A stretch of DNA of 43,894 bases from Peptococcaceae bacterium CEB3 (GCA_001029295.1 LDXJ01000034.1:1-43894); one strand, 5' to 3'. Positions 7,426 through 14,554 are shown, counted from the stretch's first letter. A program made the numbers and translations. Notes: generated by a model not told the origin, from the sequence alone.

Positions 7426-7742
7426 TCATAACCCGCCGCAAGCCCCATGGTTTTAATTATCGGGAAAAGGCGGGCTTGTTCGTGGGCTTCAGCCCAAAGA
7501 TTTGAAGAAACACTTCCTAAAAGATAGTCGGGAACTATGATATACCCGAGACACAGGAGGCAGCGGGCAAGCCACACATACTTCCAGTACCGCTTACCCA
7601 CACGGGTAGCCCGAAGAAAAGAAGCTATACGGCGGCTTTAGTCGTTGTGGATGTCACGGGTTGGCAGCGTTGCAACAATAAATATCGGGTTGCAACGCTG
7701 TTGCAACGTTGTAGGAAAAACAACCCTTCCCAGGAATGAGTA
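7426..7742. other. Gene-free region between the integrase and tRNA-Thr (probable attachment region)
   Basis: I see no gene here. The region contains small inverted repeats (GGGCTTCAGCCC around 7485) and the GTTGCAAC cluster listed separately. Its position between an integrase and the 3' end of a tRNA is that of an attachment region with recombinase arm sites. Confidence 0.45.
7669..7707. repeat. Three copies of the palindrome GTTGCAAC
   Basis: Copies lie at 7669-7676, 7689-7696 and 7700-7707 (start spacings 20 and 11 bp), about 70 bp from the tRNA 3' end. They may be binding sites for the integrase arm domain or its embedded HTH (inference). Confidence 0.6.
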
Positions 7743-7776
7743 AAGCCCCGCAAAGCCTTGCAGGGCTTGATTTTTT
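7743..7776. terminator. Bidirectional intrinsic terminator between int and tRNA-Thr
   Basis: AAGCCCCGCAA pairs with TTGCAGGGCTT (one mismatch on the plus strand, a G-U pair on the minus strand). It is followed by GATTTTTT on the plus strand and GGGGCTTTAC on the minus strand. It can end the tRNA transcript and the integrase transcript. Confidence 0.65.
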
Positions 7777-7777
7777 A

Positions 7778-7852
7778 TGGAGCCGATGGTCAGAATCGAA
7801 CTGACGACCTGCTCATTACGAGTGAGCTGCTCTACCGCTGAGCCACATCGGC
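7778..7852 (-). tRNA. tRNA-Thr (anticodon CGT)
   Basis: The full cloverleaf is readable on the minus strand. The acceptor GCCGATG pairs with CATCGGC, and the D arm is GCTC...GAGC. The anticodon arm is GCTCA-CTCGTAA-TGAGC with anticodon CGT at 7818-7820. The T arm is GTCAG-TTCGATT-CTGAC, followed by T and an encoded CCA. The 3' end faces the integrase, the usual geometry for island integration. Confidence 0.96.
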
Positions 7853-8045
7853 GCTTTACCGGACGAATGTTATTTTACTTCATTTTTCGGTTCGCGTCAA
7901 CCGTCGGGCTTGGGTCTCTTAGGTCTTTGCCGGCGTTAACCGTTGACTGGCATGGATTTACTGCCAACAGGCCGTCAAGACCGGGTGCGGATAGGTATCA
8001 ACAAAAAATTTAGAACTATAATGCCCGGAATATGGTCGTCCTTTC

Positions 8046-8264
8046 CTAACTGTCTTTGTCTTTTTTCTTGGGGGGCTTGGACTGATTCTTCGAGGGCTTG
8101 TCGCTTATATCGGGATCTGAGAAATCACGCATCGCCACATTCAGTTCACTTTCGACTAACGCTCTACGAAACCACTCCTCCACCTTGAGATTTAGGGCAG
8201 AACAGGCTTTCTGAAACCTGCGCTTCTCCTCAGGAGTAACTGGAAAACATAAGAATTCCTCCAC
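8046..8264 (-). CDS. Small hypothetical protein, possible ribbon-helix-helix-like
   Basis: The 72-residue product has a short beta-like start (EEFLCFPVTPEEKRRF), two helices (FQKACSALN, VEEWFRRALVESEL) and a Lys/Ser/Pro-rich tail ending KPPKKKDKDS. The beta-helix-helix order fits an RHH DNA-binding fold but no family is certain. I chose the GTG at 8264 because GGAGGTGAT lies 8 nt upstream; the earlier ATG at 8279 overlaps that Shine-Dalgarno. Confidence 0.55.
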   Translation of the reverse strand: MEEFLCFPVTPEEKRRFQKACSALNLKVEEWFRRALVESELNVAMRDFSDPDISDKPSKNQSKPPKKKDKDS

Positions 8265-8410
8265 GACGATCACCTCCATACTAATTAATTAGGCAAAAAA
8301 CCGTAAAATCCTTCTTGGAAATTTTTAAGAGTAGGATCGTACAGGGATTTTGGAGGGATTGGCATAATACCCGCCCATTTGTGGCACCACTAACATGATG
8401 ACGCGAGCCA

Positions 8411-8505
8411 AGAACTCCGACGGAAGGTGGCGGCTCCGGCGGGCACCGAGAACTCCGACGGAGGGTGCCGGCTCCGGTGGGCGCCGAGAACTCCGATGGG
8501 AGGGA
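8411..8505. repeat. 38-bp tandem repeat, about 2.5 copies
   Basis: Units beginning AGAACTCCGA start at 8411, 8449 and 8487, with GGTGSCGGCTCCGGYGGGC following in the first two. The period is exactly 38 bp and the sequence is GC-rich. Confidence 0.8.
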
Positions 8506-8556
8506 CGAGACTACCAGGGAGCTTCCGTTTCAAAGACGACCAAGGCCTCAACAGGG

Positions 8557-8652
8557 GGCACTTCTAAGTAACGCATAAGTCTTTACCTCTTTAAATTTAT
8601 CATATACGGAAGTAAACGTGGGTACTTCTCAGCAGCGCATAAGGATTTACCC
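8557..8652. repeat. Pair of imperfect 32-bp direct repeats, 64 bp apart
   Basis: Both copies (8557-8588 and 8621-8652) follow the pattern ggYACTTCTnAGnAnCGCATAAG then TTTACC. They flank an AT-rich segment. The role is unknown. Confidence 0.6.
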
Positions 8653-8731
8653 GAGTGGGTACGCTCGGAGGGTATCGACGCTGTTGCGGGATGATTCAGG
8701 CTGGGATGGATTCAGATAGGGGGCGGCCTTG

Positions 8732-9922
8732 ATGTCGGCGCTGATTCTAACGAATGGTTTAGTGATGGATGTCGCTTCCGGGCGAATTGAAGAGAAAGAT
8801 ATATGGGTCAGAGAAGGCAAGCTTGTATCGGCCCCGCCCCCGGAGGAGACGGCAGTCGGGGTTACCCGTATCGACCTGGACGGGGCTTATGTCTTGCCGG
8901 GGCTCATTGATTGTCACACCCATTTAGGAATTATCGAGGAAGCCACCGGAAAAATAGGGGTTGACAATAACGAGATATCCAGCCCGGTCACCCCCGGGCT
9001 AAGGGGCATTGACGCGGTGAATCCGATGGACATCGCGTTTCAGGACGCGGTCAAATCCGGGATAACGACTGTGATGAGCGGGCCGGGGAGTGACAACGTT
9101 GTGGGCGGTCAGAGCCTGGCCCTCAAGACTTGTGGGACGATCATTGACAGAATGCTTTTGCGCCACCCGGTTGGGCTGAAGATCGCTTTGGGGGAAAATC
9201 CCATTACTACTTACGGACAGGACAAAAGATGCCCGGTAACCCGGATGGCTACGGCCGCCTTGGTGCGTGAACTGTTCTTCCGCACTCAGGACTACATGGA
9301 GCTAAAAGCCAGAGGGAGGATCAGGAGACGCGACATGCAACTCGAGGCTGTTATTCCGGTATTGACCGGAGAAATCTCTTTGAGGGCGCATGCTCACCGG
9401 GCAGATGATATTATAACGGCGGTCCGTATTGCCGAAGAGTTTGGCATTAAAAAGCTGGTCATTGAACACGGCACAGAGGCGGACATCGTCAAAGAGTACC
9501 TGAAAGAAAGGAATATCCCAGTGGCCTTCGGACCGATGTTGACCCCCCGTATTAAAATGGAACTGCGCAAGCGCAACTACGGTTCCGTACTGAGGTTGGC
9601 GGAAGCGGGTATCAAGGTCGCACTTATTACGGATCATCCTTATAACTCGATCGACCAGCTAAGGACTATCGCGGCTTTGGCCGTTTCGGAGGGACTATCT
9701 CCCCTCGAGGCGATGAGGAGTGTGACCATACACCCGGCGGAAATCCTGGAGTGCGATAATCGGGTGGGAAAAATTCAACCGGGTCTGGATGCGGACTTGG
9801 TTGCCTTCGACGGGCCTCCCCTGGATATTAACTCAAAGGTGCTCCTGACTATGATCGACGGGGCCATTGTCTATCGCAAGCCGGTGAGCGGCATGGGCGC
9901 CCGGTACGAAACAGCTCGGTGA
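8732..9922 (+). CDS. Amidohydrolase family protein (imidazolonepropionase/dihydroorotase-like)
   Basis: The 396-residue metal-dependent hydrolase has the HxH metal motif in IDCHTHLG (His62, His64), a mid-protein His in LRAHAHRADD (about 218), another in VIEHGTE (about 244) and the late Asp in LITDHPYN (about 298). The C-terminal composite-domain signature KIQPGLDADLVAFDG is present. The layout is that of the imidazolonepropionase-like amidohydrolases annotated generally as amidohydrolases; the substrate cannot be told from sequence. The ATG at 8732 has GGGGG upstream; a TTG at 8729 is an alternative. It stands alone and is not linked to histidine degradation genes. Confidence 0.9.
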   Translation: MSALILTNGLVMDVASGRIEEKDIWVREGKLVSAPPPEETAVGVTRIDLDGAYVLPGLIDCHTHLGIIEEATGKIGVDNNEISSPVTPGLRGIDAVNPMDIAFQDAVKSGITTVMSGPGSDNVVGGQSLALKTCGTIIDRMLLRHPVGLKIALGENPITTYGQDKRCPVTRMATAALVRELFFRTQDYMELKARGRIRRRDMQLEAVIPVLTGEISLRAHAHRADDIITAVRIAEEFGIKKLVIEHGTEADIVKEYLKERNIPVAFGPMLTPRIKMELRKRNYGSVLRLAEAGIKVALITDHPYNSIDQLRTIAALAVSEGLSPLEAMRSVTIHPAEILECDNRVGKIQPGLDADLVAFDGPPLDINSKVLLTMIDGAIVYRKPVSGMGARYETAR

Positions 9923-9940
9923 ACCGGTTCGGTTGAAAAC

Positions 9941-9970
9941 AAAAAAGGCCGGGGGCGGAGGCCCCTGACC
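9941..9970 (-). terminator. Intrinsic terminator for the minus-strand coat operon
   Basis: On the minus strand a GGGGC/GCCCC stem with loop CTCC, extended by outer pairs, is followed by TTTTTT. It lies about 180 bp after the last CotF gene. The plus strand has no T-run after the stem. Confidence 0.6.
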
Positions 9971-10149
9971 GGATTGCGGCACTCGACAGAGGATCGAGAC
10001 AGTGGCTTGGCAGCCCACACATAGAGGCTGAAGAATCGAGAAGTCAGAAATGCCGCAACTCACTAAGAGAATATGAGCTTAGGATTTGTCTCGTGACGGA
10101 ATTCGGGTGCGCCAATAGTTGGAAGCGAATCTCCGAAGCAGAGCTCCGT

Positions 10150-10419
10150 CTACGACGTTAGGCTTTGGGACTCCGTCATGTCCTGTTTCAGCAGGTCCAA
10201 AGGAGCCAGGTTCGGTTGGGCATACCAGCCTTTGTTTACGGCGATGTCGGCCAATCTGAAGTGACGGTCGACGGAGGCGTTCAGCACATTGGTCAGGGTT
10301 TCGCGCAGGAGCGGATTGGTGGATTCGGCGAGCGCCATGGTCAACGAATGCAAGGCGAGCTTTGAGTCCTTCAACATATCCAGCGCATAATCCTTGTCCA
10401 TCATGGGTGTATTTGGCAT
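10150..10419 (-). CDS. Spore coat protein, CotF family
   Basis: The 89-residue protein is almost entirely a CotF domain: ALDMLKDSKLALHSLTMALAE, then LRETLTNVLNASVDRHFRLADIA and KGWYAQPNLAPLDLL. It should fold as a small ferritin-like helical bundle in the spore coat. It is the last gene of a four-gene operon made of two short-partner/CotF pairs and is a paralogue of the gene at 10650-10958. AGGGGGT precedes the ATG. Confidence 0.85.
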   Translation of the reverse strand: MPNTPMMDKDYALDMLKDSKLALHSLTMALAESTNPLLRETLTNVLNASVDRHFRLADIAVNKGWYAQPNLAPLDLLKQDMTESQSLTS

Positions 10420-10431
10420 TGTGTTTACCCC

Positions 10432-10644
10432 CTACTGGATGATCTGATTGGAATTTACGAACTGTTGGATGTCCCGTATTTGCTGCTTTTTGGCATTGAC
10501 CGTGTCCTGGACAAAAGCGGAGAGTTCCTGATCTTGAATGGCGCTCAAACCGGACTCCATTTTTTTGGCACAAACCATCTCAGAACCCAAGATTTCGTGA
10601 AGCTCCAATATTTCATGGGGTGCCAGTGTTGTCTGCTGTTGCAC
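10432..10644 (-). CDS. Small CotF-associated coat protein (first half of a CotF-type pair)
   Basis: The 70-residue helical protein has the LAPHEILELHEILGSEMVC motif at the N-terminus and a second helix ending KKQQIRDIQQFV. It resembles the N-terminal half of longer CotF/YhcQ-like proteins, so the operon encodes the two halves as separate genes. The GTG start is preceded by GGGAGG 9 nt upstream, five bases after the previous gene. It is a paralogue of the gene at 10976-11197. Confidence 0.75.
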   Translation of the reverse strand: MQQQTTLAPHEILELHEILGSEMVCAKKMESGLSAIQDQELSAFVQDTVNAKKQQIRDIQQFVNSNQIIQ

Positions 10645-10649
10645 TTCTT

Positions 10650-10958
10650 TCAGCCTCCCTGATGTTGATGAGTCAGATGGGTCGAATTCGAGTAATCCCT
10701 TTTCAACTGTTCCGCGGGACTTAGGTTAGGCTCGTACCAGTCATTGTTGATGCAAAGGTCGCTGAGACTAAAATGCATTTTTAGGGCTGCGGTTAAATCA
10801 TTTTTCAAGATCTGTCTCAACTCCGGAGTGCTAGCCTCCGCAATGGCACCGGCCAAAGCCCCTAACGCGCACTTAGAGTCTTTGAGCATATCGAGCGCGA
10901 CATCCGAATCCGTGAATTTTGTCCCTTCGTCGCCGAAGAGTTCGTTAAACCAACCCAT
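10650..10958 (-). CDS. Spore coat protein, CotF family
   Basis: The 102-residue CotF domain reads ALDMLKDSKCALGALAGAIAE, then LRQILKNDLTAALKMHFSLSDLC and NDWYEPNLSPAEQL. There is a short N-terminal extension (MGWFNELFGDEG) and a His-rich tail (HLTHQHQGG). The Asn-Asp-Trp-Tyr motif aligns with the KGWY motif of its paralogue at 10150. GGGGGC precedes the ATG. Confidence 0.85.
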   Translation of the reverse strand: MGWFNELFGDEGTKFTDSDVALDMLKDSKCALGALAGAIAEASTPELRQILKNDLTAALKMHFSLSDLCINNDWYEPNLSPAEQLKRDYSNSTHLTHQHQGG

Positions 10959-10975
10959 GAATCTTGCCCCCTATC

Positions 10976-11197
10976 TTATTGCATTGTGCCCGGGGAGCGT
11001 TTGTCCAGGAAGTCCTGGATTTCCCTGATCTCCACGGTTTTGCGGTCAATAGCATCGTTGATAAAACCGGTTAAGGCTGAATTGCGAACATTTGCCTTAC
11101 TGACATTGAGCTTTTTCAACATGGTAATTCTGTTTCCCAAAAGTTCATGTAGTTCAAGTGTCTCATGGGGTGTGAGGAGAAATTCTGTTTCCGGCAT
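10976..11197 (-). CDS. Small CotF-associated coat protein, first gene of the operon
   Basis: The 73-residue protein has LLTPHETLELHELLGNRITM and a C-terminal helix TVEIREIQDFLDKR, paralogous to the gene at 10432-10644. The ATG at 11197 has AGGAGGT 9 nt upstream; longer open frame to 11458 is not coding because it overlaps the promoter region. A sigma-G-like promoter precedes it, so expression in the forespore is likely. Confidence 0.78.
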   Translation of the reverse strand: MPETEFLLTPHETLELHELLGNRITMLKKLNVSKANVRNSALTGFINDAIDRKTVEIREIQDFLDKRSPGTMQ

Positions 11198-11229
11198 GGG
11201 CAAGGACCTCCTTTGGTAATTCCTGAAAT

Positions 11230-11259
11230 TAGTATACAGAATGGCGTAAGAATTATTCA
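11230..11259 (-). promoter_or_regulatory. Sigma-G/F-like sporulation promoter for the coat operon
   Basis: On the minus strand TGAATA (complement of 11254-11259) and TATACTA (complement of 11230-11236) are separated by 17 bp. The Bacillus sigma-G consensus is close to TGAATA-N17/18-CATACTA, so there is one mismatch. The first codon of the operon lies 32 bp downstream. Confidence 0.5.
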
Positions 11260-11423
11260 CGGCACAAGCGAGTGACTTGCTTTTTACCCGCTGTGCACCG
11301 GCCGAGGGCAGGATCTGGCTCTTCCGTGTCGAATTTCGAAAATACGGACCGGAGACAGATAGAGACGCAAATTCTCGGCCCTGTGGCCGGTATACTTTTG
11401 GAACAATTAAAGAGGGGGATGAA

Positions 11424-12125
11424 ATGCCAGTGCCTGCTAAGGAGCCAATGCCGGCCATGTACGCGCAAAGCGTAACTTGTCCGTTCTGCGATCATCGATT
11501 TAAAACAATGAAGGTACGTTCCCGCCGCGCGACCCCACAGATCATCGACAGCGATTTTTGCCCACACTACCAAGTAGGGGGTTTGAACCCAAATCATTAT
11601 CATATCAGCGTTTGCCCCGAGTGCGGCTTTGCTTTCAGCCAAGATTTCACGGACGATTTCCCGCCGCAAGCCAAGGAAGAAATCAGAAAACAGATCAGCG
11701 CCAAATGGGAACGCCGCGATTTTGGTCAGATAAGGGACCTAAAACAAGTGATTGAGTCCTATAAGCTGGCGATCTATTCCGCGGCGCTTAAAGGCGAAAA
11801 GCATGCGATCCAAGGGGAGATCTGTCAGCGCCTGGCTTGGGTCTATCGGGAGGAGGAGAATGAGGAGGAGGGAAGGTTCTTGCGGTTAGCTTTGGCGCAA
11901 CTGGAGGATTCTTACAAGCACTCTGATTTTGTCGGGACGCCCCTATCGGAGATGAAGGTTTTGTATTTGGCAGGGGAACTGCACCGCCGTTTGGGGCAAT
12001 ACCCGCAAGCCATAGCCTATTTTGCCAAAATCGCCGAGCATCCCAATCGTTCCCATGAGAGGGGAATCCTGAATTTGGCTCGTCAGCAGTGGAGAGCCAC
12101 CGCCGAGGCCAACAGGGTCCAATAG
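11424..12125 (+). CDS. DUF2225 family protein
   Basis: The 233-residue protein has a zinc-ribbon-like N-terminus (TCPFCDHRF at about 16-24 and VCPECGFAF at about 61-69). The helical C-terminal half contains a TPR-like segment (GELHRRLGQYPQAIAYFAKIAEHP). This is the standard layout of DUF2225, common in clostridia and of unknown function. The ATG at 11424 is chosen for AGAGGGGG just upstream; the open frame from 11277 overlaps the divergent promoter region. It is divergent from the coat operon. Confidence 0.87.
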   Translation: MPVPAKEPMPAMYAQSVTCPFCDHRFKTMKVRSRRATPQIIDSDFCPHYQVGGLNPNHYHISVCPECGFAFSQDFTDDFPPQAKEEIRKQISAKWERRDFGQIRDLKQVIESYKLAIYSAALKGEKHAIQGEICQRLAWVYREEENEEEGRFLRLALAQLEDSYKHSDFVGTPLSEMKVLYLAGELHRRLGQYPQAIAYFAKIAEHPNRSHERGILNLARQQWRATAEANRVQ

Positions 12126-12245
12126 GAAAGTTAAAAGTTTATTTCAGGGTCATCTGCATCCTACTGGATATAAACCCGAAAACAATGTATACTAACCCGG
12201 TAGGGGGGGTTACTATCTAAGCCGAGAAAAAGGAGGAAAAAAGTT

Positions 12246-12623
12246 ATGCCAACTGTGAGAGCGATTCCCGACGCGGAGGCGACTCCGGAGGTCAGGCAGA
12301 TGTTTGCTCAACTTAAGGAGCAGTTTGGGGAGGTTCCGCCTCCCATGCGCGCCATGGCCAATCATCCTGCGTACTTGAAGATGGTTCTGGGGAAAATGCA
12401 AACCGTCATGGGATCCGAGGTGCTGGACCAGAAAACGAAACTGGCGGTTGCCTTCGCCGTATCCGTCCTCAACAATTGTGAGATGTGCATTACCCAGTAT
12501 GGCAATCAACTGCATGAAGCGGGCTTCACGGATGAACAAATCGTGGAAATTGCAGCCGTCATTGACCTTGTAGGTTCCATGAATCATTTCAACAACGGCA
12601 TGCTGATTAAACCCGGGAAATAG
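12246..12623 (+). CDS. Carboxymuconolactone decarboxylase/AhpD-like protein
   Basis: The 125-residue helical protein carries the AhpD-type active site NCEMCITQYGNQLHEAG with a CxxC and a downstream His, and the family helix NHFNNGML at the C-terminus. Such proteins reduce peroxides or act as thiol-dependent antioxidants; the substrate is unknown. GGAGG precedes the ATG at good spacing. A TATACT -10 at 12188 with a weak TGGATA -35 could be its promoter. A strong terminator follows, so it is monocistronic. Confidence 0.88.
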   Translation: MPTVRAIPDAEATPEVRQMFAQLKEQFGEVPPPMRAMANHPAYLKMVLGKMQTVMGSEVLDQKTKLAVAFAVSVLNNCEMCITQYGNQLHEAGFTDEQIVEIAAVIDLVGSMNHFNNGMLIKPGK

Positions 12624-12667
12624 AGCCCGTCCGGAAGCTATCCTTACAGGCTCCGGCCGGCAAAAAG

Positions 12668-12697
12668 AGAACCGGGCACTTTTGCCCGGTTCTTTTC
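12668..12697 (+). terminator. Intrinsic terminator after the AhpD-like gene
   Basis: AGAACCGGGCA (12668-12678) and TGCCCGGTTCT (12683-12693) form a perfect 11-bp stem with a CTTT loop, followed by TTTTC. Confidence 0.9.
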
Positions 12698-12709
12698 TTC
12701 GCCATGCTA

Positions 12710-12834
12710 GAAAGTTAGGTCGCACGCGGGACAGGAAAGTTAGGTCGCATGCGGGACAGGAAAGTTAGGTCGCATGCGGGACAGGAAAGTTAGGTCGCAT
12801 GCGGGACAGGAAAGTTGGGTCTCACGGGGGACGA
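12710..12834. repeat. 25-bp tandem repeat, five copies
   Basis: The unit GAAAGTTAGGTCGCATGCGGGACAG (12735-12759) recurs every 25 bp. Copies 2-4 are identical, copy 1 differs by one base and copy 5 is degenerate. Each core copy contains the palindrome GCATGC. There are no spacers, so it is not a CRISPR array. Confidence 0.9.
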
Positions 12835-12930
12835 GAAAACTTGCGTCGGCCCTGATTGAATGACAGAACGATAGCTGACTTGGCGACCACGGTGCCGGCT
12901 GGGTTTTCTTCAGCCGCCGTTTTCGCGTTC
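12835..12930. other. Short gene-free linker
   Basis: No gene is seen. It connects the 25-bp array to the terminator of the first small-RNA unit. Confidence 0.3.
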
Positions 12931-13000
12931 AAAAAAAGAACTCCCGCGTCCGGGAGTTTGAAGAGTGTTGCGCAATTGCCTTAATTCCAAAGGTGCTTTT
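12931..13000 (-). ncRNA. Candidate small RNA, copy 2 (about 70 nt, promoter to terminator)
   Basis: On the minus strand TTGACC (complement of 13030-13035) and TAAATT (complement of 13007-13012) are 17 bp apart, with a TGG extended -10. The expected start is near 13000. The unit ends in a hairpin AACTCCCG-GACG-CGGGAGTT (12939-12958) followed by TTCTTTTTTT. There is no open reading frame with a ribosome-binding site. It is a paralogue of the unit at 13161-13231. Confidence 0.55.
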
Positions 13001-13006
13001 GAAATC

Positions 13007-13035
13007 AATTTACCATGAACAAGCCTCGGGGTCAA
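13007..13035 (-). promoter_or_regulatory. Sigma-A-type promoter of small-RNA copy 2
   Basis: TTGACC-N17-TAAATT with an extended -10 (ATGGTAAATT). The same arrangement recurs at 13238-13267. Confidence 0.6.
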
Positions 13036-13160
13036 TAGAAGAAAATCCTGGAAAGAGAACCAATTGGGCGGCAGACTTCGCTGAAGGCCGATTTTCGGCC
13101 TAATTTGGTATATGTCAGAAATTTTGTCGGGGTGAGGCGCTTCCCGCAGATGATTAGGGC

Positions 13161-13231
13161 AAAAAAAGTAATCCCCGCGTCCGGGGATCAAAAAAGATTG
13201 CGCTAATGTCGGAAAAACAAATTCTTTGTAT
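13161..13231 (-). ncRNA. Candidate small RNA, copy 1 (about 71 nt, promoter to terminator)
   Basis: On the minus strand TTGACC (complement of 13262-13267) and TAAATT (complement of 13238-13243) are 18 bp apart with a TGG extended -10. Transcription should begin near 13231. The end is a hairpin ATCCCCG-GACG-CGGGGAT (13171-13188) followed by TACTTTTTTT. It shares the GACG loop, a GCGCAA core and the promoter with copy 2, while the body sequence has diverged. Confidence 0.55.
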
Positions 13232-13237
13232 AAAAGA

Positions 13238-13267
13238 AATTTACCATGGAAGGCCATGGTTGGTCAA
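13238..13267 (-). promoter_or_regulatory. Sigma-A-type promoter of small-RNA copy 1
   Basis: TTGACC-N18-TAAATT with an extended -10 (ATGGTAAATT), about 90 bp after the end of the YjcQ-like gene on the same strand. Confidence 0.6.
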
Positions 13268-13355
13268 TACATCTTGCGAGTAAATTTATGGTAGAGAACG
13301 ACAAATTGAGACAAGAGCCGATGTTTGGCGGGTGTGAAGCTCAGGGAAAGCAACC

Positions 13356-13739
13356 TTAAAGTTCTCTGAAAATCCCTTGAATCCAAGTGAGGAGAGGTTC
13401 GCCGTCCCAGGCCTCGGCCGCCGTGAGAATGGCCCCCACTTTGTCCCGACCGGGGAGTGTCCGATTGAGTGCGAAAAGTTCTTCAATGTAGCGTATGCCG
13501 CTGGGTGTCAATTTTACTACGTCTAAGACAACCCCTAAAGGTATGGACCTGTCTTCTCCCCAGATGAGGTGGGCGTTTTCTATGAACTCTTCGTCGAGGA
13601 GTTTTTTCATCGCGCAATGGAACACATCCCGGGAAAGCCCGAGAACCTCGTGATCGAGGCGGGTAAACTCGGGAATATCCTTTTGATATTCCGTATAGAG
13701 AGCCAAGAGGACTCTTTGTTTACTGTCCAGCCGCCGCAT
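13356..13739 (-). CDS. YjcQ-like winged-helix protein
   Basis: The 127-residue protein begins with a helical segment (RVLLALYTEYQKD) and has an HTH-like part (LGLSRDVFHCAMKKLLDEEFIENA). A wing-type turn VKLTPSGIRYIEELF follows, similar to YjcQ-type phage and chromosomal proteins whose C-terminal LTxxGxxYLEE motif marks a winged helix. It may be a small regulator. The last 35 residues (TAAEAWDGEPLLTWIQGIFREL region) are not recognised. GGGAGGG precedes the ATG closely. The two small-RNA units lie downstream on the same strand. Confidence 0.6.
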   Translation of the reverse strand: MRRLDSKQRVLLALYTEYQKDIPEFTRLDHEVLGLSRDVFHCAMKKLLDEEFIENAHLIWGEDRSIPLGVVLDVVKLTPSGIRYIEELFALNRTLPGRDKVGAILTAAEAWDGEPLLTWIQGIFREL

Positions 13740-14077
13740 ATCTACCCTCCCAAGTACTCCCGCCGCTGTGCCTTGTTTTTCCCGACTGAATGCCCTGTCG
13801 TCACATCATAATTCCAACCCAAGCAAGCCTTAATTCGACGCGCCTTTTCGTTTTCCCTTCTTGGTACATAAGCAATGGCAAAACATTTGTTAGAAGTAGT
13901 GGGCGAACTGGCATGCCCGCTGGTCAACTTGTTTGTGTGGAGAAAATCCACACCGTTAGGCCGTGAACAAGGGACCTTCTGGCAAGTTGCTTAATGCGCC
14001 TCCTGGGCAGCGACGAATTAGAAGACCGTTTGTATCACGGCTCCCGGGAACCACACGGATTCAGCCGTGGGAGGATG
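13740..14077. other. Gene-free stretch
   Basis: I see no credible gene. A 7-bp inverted repeat CACGGCT/AGCCGTG at about 14037-14069 lies just after the small membrane protein gene, without a U-run. A 69-codon open frame on the minus strand (13742-13951) has no ribosome-binding site or recognisable content. Confidence 0.4.
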
Positions 14078-14341
14078 TCAGTTGAGGAGTCTGAAGGATA
14101 TAACCCGCTGCATCCACTCGGCTAAGGGGACGTGGCTCCAACTTTGAAGGCCCACGATGACTGTGCCCAAAATCAGAAGGATGATTAGGCTGACCAAGGT
14201 CAAGGTCACCTTAGTGTATCTGATCCAGTCAAAGCCGGCCGGCGCTTGCTCGCACCACTGCATGGCAGGGATGGCATCCTCTTCGGCCAAGGGATCCTTG
14301 TCTTCCTGATTAACTGTGTCAGGGGCATCTGTTTCATTCAA
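14078..14341 (-). CDS. Small single-pass membrane protein, hypothetical
   Basis: The 87-residue product has an acidic N-terminus (about 1-40), one strong transmembrane helix (about 49-71: VTLTLVSLIILLILGTVIVGL) and a short amphipathic C-terminus. The TTG at 14341 is taken as start because AGGAGGGG lies 8 nt before it; the ATG at 14371 has no Shine-Dalgarno. The N-terminus should be cytoplasmic or forespore-side by charge, but this is uncertain. The function is unknown. Confidence 0.55.
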   Translation of the reverse strand: MNETDAPDTVNQEDKDPLAEEDAIPAMQWCEQAPAGFDWIRYTKVTLTLVSLIILLILGTVIVGLQSWSHVPLAEWMQRVISFRLLN

Positions 14342-14554
14342 GGTGAACCCCTCCTTTCCGGTTGACATCATGCCTATCAGTATTTATATTCAGGAAACGA
14401 ACGAATTGGCTGCTTTTTGACACAGACAAAGGGCAAAAATCCGGTTACGGAGAAACCGCTTTGAAGCAGCCGGCATAAGATATGGCGAAGCCGGAGCGGG
14501 CCCGGTGAATCGCCGGCCTTGTCGGCGGCTTTCACCGAAAGAGAGGTGTGGGCG

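Larger units (their letters stand above)
8265..8731. other. Gene-free, repeat-rich region upstream of the amidohydrolase gene
   Basis: There is no credible gene. It holds a 38-bp tandem repeat (8411-8505) and two copies of a 32-bp imperfect direct repeat (8557-8652), both listed separately. The AT-rich segment at 8280-8330 may carry the promoter of the small minus-strand gene. Confidence 0.4.

Noticed and set aside
4543-7460. Similar stretches CCGCCGCA..CCATG.TTTTAA at 4543-4572 and 7434-7460
   Set aside because: The similarity is short and gapped, and too weak to call an attachment site pair.
12710-12834. Possible CRISPR array
   Set aside because: Repeats are directly adjacent with no unique spacers and no cas genes are near.
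13742-13951. 69-codon open frame on the minus strand upstream of the YjcQ-like gene
   Set aside because: No ribosome-binding site, no domain, and it ends into the promoter region of the next gene.
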